This document shows positions 57,918 through 64,000 of a DNA stretch of 64,000 nucleotides, one piece after another (within the stretch, counting starts at the first letter, position 1; each line of letters starts with the position of its first letter). Below the pieces are notes generated by a model. The model was not told where the DNA came from and ran no database searches. It saw only the letters and a list, made by a program, of their open reading frames with translations. Source of the stretch: Dendrobium chrysotoxum. Lineage: Eukaryota > Streptophyta > Magnoliopsida > Asparagales > Orchidaceae. The stretch spans positions 40,279,472 through 40,343,471 of the forward strand of contig CM034311.1 of assembly GCA_019925795.1 (NCBI GenBank), given 5' to 3'. The position numbers were made by a program, and so were the translations under genes.

Positions 57918-59056
57918 AATTATTGTAGGGGTTCAAGCCGGCTCGGACTTGATTTGTTAACAAGCTCGACAAGTCGAGCTTATCGAACTCAAACACATTT
58001 TCGAGCTCGACCGCTTAACAAGCTCGAGTTCGAACACCCCACTACTCGACTCGCGAGCTCGTCGAGGGTGCAAGTCAAGCCGGCTCGGAATTGATTTGTT
58101 AACAGGCTCGACAAGTCGAGCTTATCGAACTCAAACACACTTTCGAGCTCGACCGCTTAACAAGCCCGAGTTCGCACACCTACTCGACTCGCGAGCTCGT
58201 CGAGCAGCTCGTGTATATGCTTCTGCGGCGGGAAACTAAAATCGCGTGTATCATGCCGGCGGGATTACGACCCCGTTAACCGGGTCTGCAGCGGCTCGGG
58301 AGCCCCTCACGACCTCAACCAGCATCTCTAATCGAGTAGGCCTCTAGCCCCTCAACGACAAAGTTCAGCTTGATAGGTCTGTCCATTCGCAAGCATTAGC
58401 TTCCGGCAGTGACTACAGTTCAGATAAAGGATCAGACCAGTCCGAAGATGAGATGGAGCAGTTCGAAGCCAACTCTAATTCGTTGGAGGAAATGGAGGAT
58501 GATGAAGAAGCTCGCTCAAGCTCGGACCTCCAGCACCGCGAGCTACAGGCCGACTCGCCCGACACTTTCGTGTCCGTCCAGCCACAGTGACCGCACAACC
58601 TATCCAAGGAGCTCCATCACTCAGATGCAACGTTGGAGTCGGACAGTAGCCCGTCATAGGACGACCTGATTGCGGAAGACCACCTCTCCGACATGGCTGT
58701 GCCAGATGCAAAAGAACCGCTGCCTTCCGCCCAGGTCTGTAACGTGAACCCATCCATCCCGTGTGGGGATGGCTATGCTAGTGGAATGATCAATTCTTGA
58801 AAATAACGGACGGTGGGCTTGTGTCGCCGGGAAGATACGGACGACGCATGCAGACGAAGCAGGCGCTGATGCTGGCAACGGAGCTCATTAACAGGCTCGA
58901 CAGCTCATTTTTCCTTGCCGAGTCGAGCTCGAGCTCAACTTTTAAGCTCGACTCGAGTTCGAGCTCGAGCTCGAGCTCAGTATTTGACAATCGAGCTCGG
59001 CTCGAACACACCCTTACTCGAGCTCGACTCGACTCATTTGCACCCCTAAATTAAAG
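57918..59056. mobile_element. 1.1-kb hAT derivative with duplicated left end
   Basis: Element 57926-59048: TAGGGGTTCAAGCCGGCTCG at the left and TAGGGGTGCAAATGAGTCGA read from the right, with GAGCTCG clusters. Flanks AATTATTG and AATTAAAG agree at six of eight positions. The left 130 bp is repeated in tandem (57938-58067 and about 58074-58200, both with GCCGGCTCGGxxTTGATTTG). The interior (58210-58860) is GC-rich and unlike other hAT parts. Confidence 0.75.
58342..58590 (+). CDS. Acidic open frame inside the hAT derivative, possible captured gene fragment
   Basis: About 82 codons ending TGA at 58590, without an ATG at its start. It reads DYSSDKGSDQSEDEMEQFEA and then a further acidic Glu/Asp/Ser-rich run to FVSVQPQ. 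Codon use looks protein-like and the GC content exceeds that of the element's ends. I recognise no family. hAT and other DNA elements are known to pick up host exons, but this origin is inferred. Confidence 0.3.
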
Positions 59057-59332
59057 GCACAGCCCAAGAAGAATAATTACAAAACAGTGAGAAAGAAAAA
59101 AAATGAAGTCAGCTCTAGCAAAAAACGGAAGAGCAAGGCCCTATACAAACTGCAACAGGAAATCCAAAACAAATCAAAATCCCGTGTTGAAAAAAAGACA
59201 AAGTTGGACTCAGAATTAGCAAAAGGTGTTAAGAGACCCAAGATATATGTGATGGAAAAAAAAAAAATTGGGAGAAGTGCTTGCAGGCATCGTGAGAGAA
59301 CTTCGATCTTTGCAGTTTTTAGGCTTCGTAAA
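59057..59332 (+). CDS. Lys-rich open frame, unrecognised
   Basis: Frame open from the hAT border through KKKNEVSSSKKRKSKALYKL and EKKTKLDSELAKGVKRP to a stop near 59333. Strongly basic. No domain is recognised and there is no good start codon. It might be an exon fragment interrupted by the hAT derivative to its left, whose target duplication lies at its start. Confidence 0.25.
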
Positions 59333-59523
59333 TAATTTTAAAATTGTTGTTTGAGATAACGAAATTTTCTAACGGAGAAATTAATATCAAAAAACTTTTA
59401 AAAATAATATAAAAATATAATTCTCTAAAAAGCATTTATATACAAGCAACACATACAAACAACAAAAAAAAATATGTCATTTCGAAACTAAAAAAGAGAA
59501 ATTAAACCGTCTCAAACGAGGCC
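59322..59523. mobile_element. Tourist-like MITE, diverged long copy
   Basis: GGCTTCGTAAATAATTTT to CCGTCTCAAACGAGGCC, with TTA on the left and TAA on the right. At 202 bp it is longer than the typical 110-120 bp copies. Confidence 0.5.
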
Positions 59524-59892
59524 TAATTTTTCAGCCCTTATAACACTCAAGATATATGGCATTACAGAACATTCATTTTGTGCTATAGGCCTCGTTGGCC
59601 CTACGCGTTATGAAGTCTTAAATAAATATAAAGCCCATGCCATATCACGGCCCATGAATTCCCTCTACTCCCAAATAAAATCTTTATACGAAAAGATGCA
59701 TTTCTGAACTCCGAAATGTGACTTAGGCTAAGCTAAGCTAATAACTTATAGGCTTTGAATTATAGACAGATTAAAACCATTTGATTAATCAAAAAATATA
59801 TCAGTTATAATTTAGTTACTAAGTTAGAAGGTTAGTTAAAAGAATTACTAATTATTTATACGTACTAATCAGCAATGAATTGCAAATTTATT
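59524..59892. other. Intergenic DNA
   Basis: No gene or repeat recognised. Confidence 0.5.
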
Positions 59893-60802
59893 GCACCATA
59901 TAGGGCTGCAAATGAACCGAGCGTTCGACGAGTTACTCGTGGCTCGGCTCGATAAAAGCTCGTTCATGTTCGTTTGATAAGATAAACAAATGAGCTTGAA
60001 TACTTTTGATAATACTCGATAGCTAAATAAACAAGTTTGAACAAGTTGACGTTTAGTTTGTTTTTGTTCATGAACAGTATCGTTTAATGCTTATGAACAA
60101 GCTCATTAAGAAGCTCGATTAGAGCTCGACTAAGAAGTTCGATTAGAACTATATTAAATTTATATATATATCTATATATATATATATATTTTAAATTTAA
60201 TAATTTAATAATTTATGTTTACTAATCATGTCTAAAATTATTTAATAATTTATTTTTACTTCCTGCATCCACCTAAAATCACAAACAACCCGCTCTCTGA
60301 ATAAATATAAAATGAATCATAGATCGTTTGTTTGTGAACGAGCTCATTTAATAGCTCGAAAATACTAATTAGGTATGTTCATGAACGGGCTTATTTGATA
60401 GCTCTAGAATACTCATTAGATAAGTCTGTGAATGAGCTTGTTTGATAGTTTAAAAAACTTCGCTAGATATGTTCACGAACAGGCTAGATGTAATTGTTTG
60501 TTAGAAGGCCCGATAAAGCTCGTTTGTTAAGTTAATATACATCTATAAGTAGAGCTTATTTATAGCTTGATAAAGCTAATTTGTTTAAAGCTCGATAAGC
60601 ACGAAATGAATTGAAATTGAAGTGAACATAAACCAAACATGGACACCCATTAATTTAAATGAACCAAATTTGAACACAAACAAAAAAAGCTCGAATCAAA
60701 TTCAAACCGAACTTGAACAAGCTGATAATAAATGAACTCAAACATAAACACGCACATACTCGACTCGGCTCGGCTCGACTCTTTTGCAATCCTAGCACCA
60801 TA
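59893..60802. mobile_element. Non-autonomous hAT element, 894 bp
   Basis: Element 59901-60794 between perfect GCACCATA duplications (59893-59900, 60795-60802). Ends TAGGGCTGCAAATGAACCGA and, from the right, TAGGATTGCAAAAGAGTCGA. Subterminal GCTCG/CGAGC motifs are numerous; no ORF. Confidence 0.9.
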
Positions 60803-60880
60803 TAGCGATTATGATAACGGATCTAACGGCCACATAAAATACATTAATGACATAAAATACAATGATGATTATAATATTAA

Positions 60881-61314
60881 TGGGTGTTAAAATAGGTTAT
60901 CGAGTCGGATTTGACTTCAAATTGAGCTAATCCGAATCCAATCAACTCAATTCCGACCTAGTTAATAATAGGTTAAAATGGTGACAGAACCTGACTTACT
61001 AGCAACCCAAACAACTCGAATTCGACCAAATAATTCATTTTGATTAAAAAAATTTATAACTTGATAAAGATAGATTTTTAAGTTAATTAATAAAAAATAA
61101 AATGATTATACATACAAATAAAAAAATTAAGGAAAAAATATTAATCAAGTTACTTTCAAATATAAATTGAGTTTTTAGGTCAAATTAAATCTGACCTGTT
61201 TAATAAACCGATAGGAGCCAGGACCCGAACCGAACTCTTATTAAAAGTGTCGACCTAAATCGAAATTTCTCAGATCAGATCAAGTTAATAGGTGGGGTTA
61301 TTTATTGACCCCTA
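60881..61314. mobile_element. Probable hAT derivative
   Basis: Left TGGGTGTTAAAATAGG and right (reversed) TAGGGGTCAATAAATAACC are imperfect inverted ends; inside are CCGAATCCAATC-type words like those in the CGGGTT hAT family. The flanks (ATATTAAT / TAATTAAT) match only partly. Confidence 0.5.
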
Positions 61315-61772
61315 ATTAATAAGATATAAATTGATGGTGAACATATGTTAAGATGAAGATGTCATGATAGAAGATGAAAGATGGTTATAGATAATTTTTC
61401 AATTAGAGAAGTGACTAGTGAAGACTAATATGATGACTTGAAAGATAGATAGAGAGGAAAATTATTTTTCATCTAGAATGAAAAATAATTACATCCGAAT
61501 ATCTTGATACAATTGTATTAAAAATAGCTTGAAAATCTTTAAATTTATTGTAAGATTTGTACTATATTAATTTTAAAATAAATATAATTTTTCTTAAGCT
61601 CGTGTTAATATATTTTTTTTTATTTTTTCATCCAGAAGTTTTTAGAATAGATTCTTATAATGAGAATCAAAGTTAAATAATTAAGGCACTATTTGATTTG
61701 AAGTAATTTGCGGCAGAAGAAATATAGGTAACTAAGATTTTGAGCTTTGGCTTTGATTTAATTAATAGGAAC
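61315..61772. other. AT-rich intergenic DNA
   Basis: Nothing recognised. Confidence 0.5.
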
Positions 61773-61775
61773 TTA

Positions 61776-62210
61776 GGCTTCATTAGGGACAGATTTTTTT
61801 ACTATTTAATTTGCTTTTTAGAACGCAATCATAATTTTTTTCGCTGCTTCTAAAATAATTTTTTTACTAGAAATCTGCTTTCTACGGATGTTTTAAAAGT
61901 TATTTTCTCTACCGCAACTTTAGAAAGTTATAAAAAAGCTGTCATAAACAAAATCTCAAGCTTCACTTTGGACGGCTTTTTTATCGCTTTTTAAAGAAGA
62001 TTTCTAAAAAAAAGTTTCTTGAACTAGAAATTTTATACTAAAAAACTGGTTTAGAAAGCAATAAGAAAGTCGTCCCAAATGAAGTCTAAGGCTTCGTTTG
62101 GAGCAGCTTTTTTACTATTTTCTAAAGTGACTTTTTAGTATAAAAAATTATAGTTCTAAAAATTTTATACTAAAAAGCTACTTTAGAAAGCAATAAAAAG
62201 CTGTCCCAAA
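61776..62210. mobile_element. Three Tourist-like MITEs in tandem
   Basis: Copies at 61776-61955, about 61959-62085 and 62089-62210, head to tail. Each begins GGCTTCxxTxxGGxxxG or a near form; the first two end with the GTCxxAAAxxAAxTC complement and TAA separates the second and third. The third lacks its last bases (ends CTGTCCCAAA). Confidence 0.7.
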
Positions 62211-62973
62211 AAAAAAGAGCGGCGGTAAGGAGACTTGTGAATGATCCGAAAAATGAATGATTTTGATTGATTAATCAAACGGCGGCATTACATTAGGGGG
62301 TCACAAGATAGAAGAAGCACGAGAGACACATGCAGAAGCGATGAGAGCGAATTAAGATTAGGTCACACCGGGATATATTTATTAAAGGTTTGAGTCTGAT
62401 TTTGAGATTTGATCACAATAAACAATAATCTAATAGTGTTAATTATTACTAAATCTATATTTGTGCACAATATTTTTCACACTTTGACACCCGCAATGTT
62501 TCACAATAATTGCTACTAAATCTTATGTTACTTCTTCAATTCATACCACAAATTCTTTTTTTTTTTTAAATTATAAAATAAAAAAGAAAATTACTTGTTC
62601 ATCTGATTCTCCCCAATCAAATATATTGGATACATTAAAAATAATTTTAATTAATTTATTTATTTTTTAATAATTTTAGTTTTTCTAACGTCCACTGCCC
62701 GGCTCTTGATCTCTAGAACCGGAGAAAAATCTCGGCGCTGAAATAAGCGCGGATTAGAGGACAGTTGCTTTCCAAGAAATCTGCAGTCAACTGTGAAGGC
62801 TTCTGCTCTGTTGAGATTCTTTGAAATAAAAAAATAAAGAAAGTCAAACGCGTTTTTTTTTTCTTTTTAATTCAGGTATATAATTCTTCATCCTTATCAT
62901 AGATAATGGTATATAAATTAAGGGAAGAAAATTAGGCGATGGTATTCTATTTAAAATTCAATTAAAATGACTT
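62211..62973. other. Intergenic DNA
   Basis: 62690-62830 is less AT-rich (CCGGCTCTTGATCTCTAGAACC onward) and might be a 5' UTR or exon of a gene outside this window, but no frame or splice signal supports it. Confidence 0.35.
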
Positions 62974-63414
62974 TTTAAAATTAGGGGTGTTAATATATGG
63001 CAAGACTCGAAAATATGATTTAGATCTTATCCGGATTTTTTTTTAAACCTGTTATAATATCAGATCAATTTGGGTTTATCTCTTAATCCGAAATCAATCT
63101 GTACTTGACCTAACCCGTCAAACAAAAAATTTAACTATATATTTTAGGCCATTTACATATGATTTTAGCATTCAAAATAACTCATGCATATATATTTCAG
63201 CATTCAATAGAGCCACTATATAACCATCTTTCTATTATAGACAGTTGGCGGGTCGGGTCAGGTTAATCGGGTTCCTAGAGGGATGGGTTTGGGTCTAGTA
63301 TTTTCATCTATTTATTAAACAGATCTTGTTTGGCTCAGATGGATTCAAAGCGGATAGTTTTGGGTCGTACTTGATCTTGATCCGAAAACTCATTTTGACA
63401 CTCGTATTTAAAAT
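62974..63414. mobile_element. Non-autonomous hAT element, 425 bp
   Basis: Element 62982-63406 between perfect TTTAAAAT duplications (62974-62981, 63407-63414). Ends TAGGGGTGTTAATATATGGC and, reversed, TACGAGTGTCAAAATGAGTT; inside are GGGTCGGGTCAGG and GATCTTGATCCG words as in the element at 25708. Confidence 0.88.
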
Positions 63415-63639
63415 CAGCGTAGTATCAAAATTTTCAGCTATGTAAGGCGATTCAAAATTTTAGGATTTAATTTCTTGTAAATAGCTAACATCAATGGAAA
63501 TTGCATGATGCAATATGAATCAAATGCTAAGACTTTGTTAAAGTTTCTGCCTGGATAGCTGTTCAATTCTCTTTTATTAATTAAATAAATTATCTTCAAA
63601 GTTAATTGAACGAAATAGAGTATAAATTATTTTAAGCTA

Positions 63640-64000
63640 AGGGATTATTTGATTTGTGGAAATGAAAAGATAGTGATAAAACAATATAGTGTATTAGAAA
63701 TGTTTGAAGTTATTTGGATAATATAAAAGGAATACAATGAAATATTTTTTATTTTAATAAAATGAATTCAATGTAAAGTAAAATGATGTTGGTGATTAGT
63801 GGTTGTTGGTGATGGCAGAGGTTGCGGCTGTGACCAGTGGGCAGCTTGATTGACAATAGTAATCAGTGGTGGAGACTGTCAGTGGACGATGATGAGCTGT
63901 GGTGGGAGGCTGCCAGTGGGTGGCAATGGGATGTGGTGGGAGGTAGTCGGCGGGCAACGATAATGAAGTTACATTGCAGTGAACAAGAAATTTGGTCAAA
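63640..64000. repeat. Repeat shared with 20470-20840 and 34280-34600
   Basis: AT-rich opening (GGGATTATTTGATTTGTGG, ATAAAATGAATTCAATGTAAAG) followed by a GTGGTxGTTGGTGATGGC-rich part that runs off the window. The minus-strand 67-codon frame (63999-63799) is the repeat. Confidence 0.45.

Noticed and set aside
1..64000. CRISPR arrays, operons, prophage or bacterial-type systems
   Set aside because: None seen; introns, Pol III tRNA signals and transposon types all indicate a plant nuclear genome.

Overview
The window is nuclear DNA of a flowering plant, very AT-rich and gene-poor. The evidence is intron-containing plant gene families (an R2R3-MYB, an Ole e 1-like secreted protein, an intronless calmodulin-like gene), one nuclear tRNA-Glu, and a dense mosaic of plant transposons: Ty3/gypsy with a tRNA-Asp-type primer site, a Cassandra TRIM with 5S rRNA in its LTRs, hAT elements with 8-bp target duplications, and TTA-flanked Tourist-like MITEs. 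The species cannot be named from the sequence.

Layout. 1-3003 is a near-perfect copy of 16164-19166 and stops at a run of exactly 500 N (3004-3503), so it is probably an assembly redundancy. A possible internal exon abuts the gap (3517-3578). A subgroup-21-type MYB gene lies at 5718-7104 (minus). An old gag-only Ty3/gypsy element fills 9707-18587 (minus); its left LTR carries a Cassandra element, its gag a 382-bp solo LTR, and both LTRs carry a further repeat. 19-35 kb is transposon remnants: two perfect solo LTRs (21743-22718, 32820-34057), a retroposed minus-strand sequence with a 14-bp target duplication (25213-26940) that itself holds a hAT-like element, and many MITEs.

36-41 kb is the genic part: Ole e 1-like gene (36018-36600), tRNA-Glu (38081-38153) and EF-hand gene (40010-40567, minus), each with plausible core signals. 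42-64 kb is again transposons: a third solo LTR of the same family (43389-45127) that landed inside an older copy, an 8.5-kb hAT element (48491-56971) that split yet another copy and keeps only the BED zinc finger of its transposase, and four or five small hAT derivatives.

The genes do not form a pathway. The most noteworthy features are a solo-LTR family whose length is set by a GC-rich minisatellite just downstream of its TATA box, a MYB with Trp in place of the near-invariant Gly of the R3 FPGRTDN motif, and very precise nesting of elements that allows their relative ages to be ordered.
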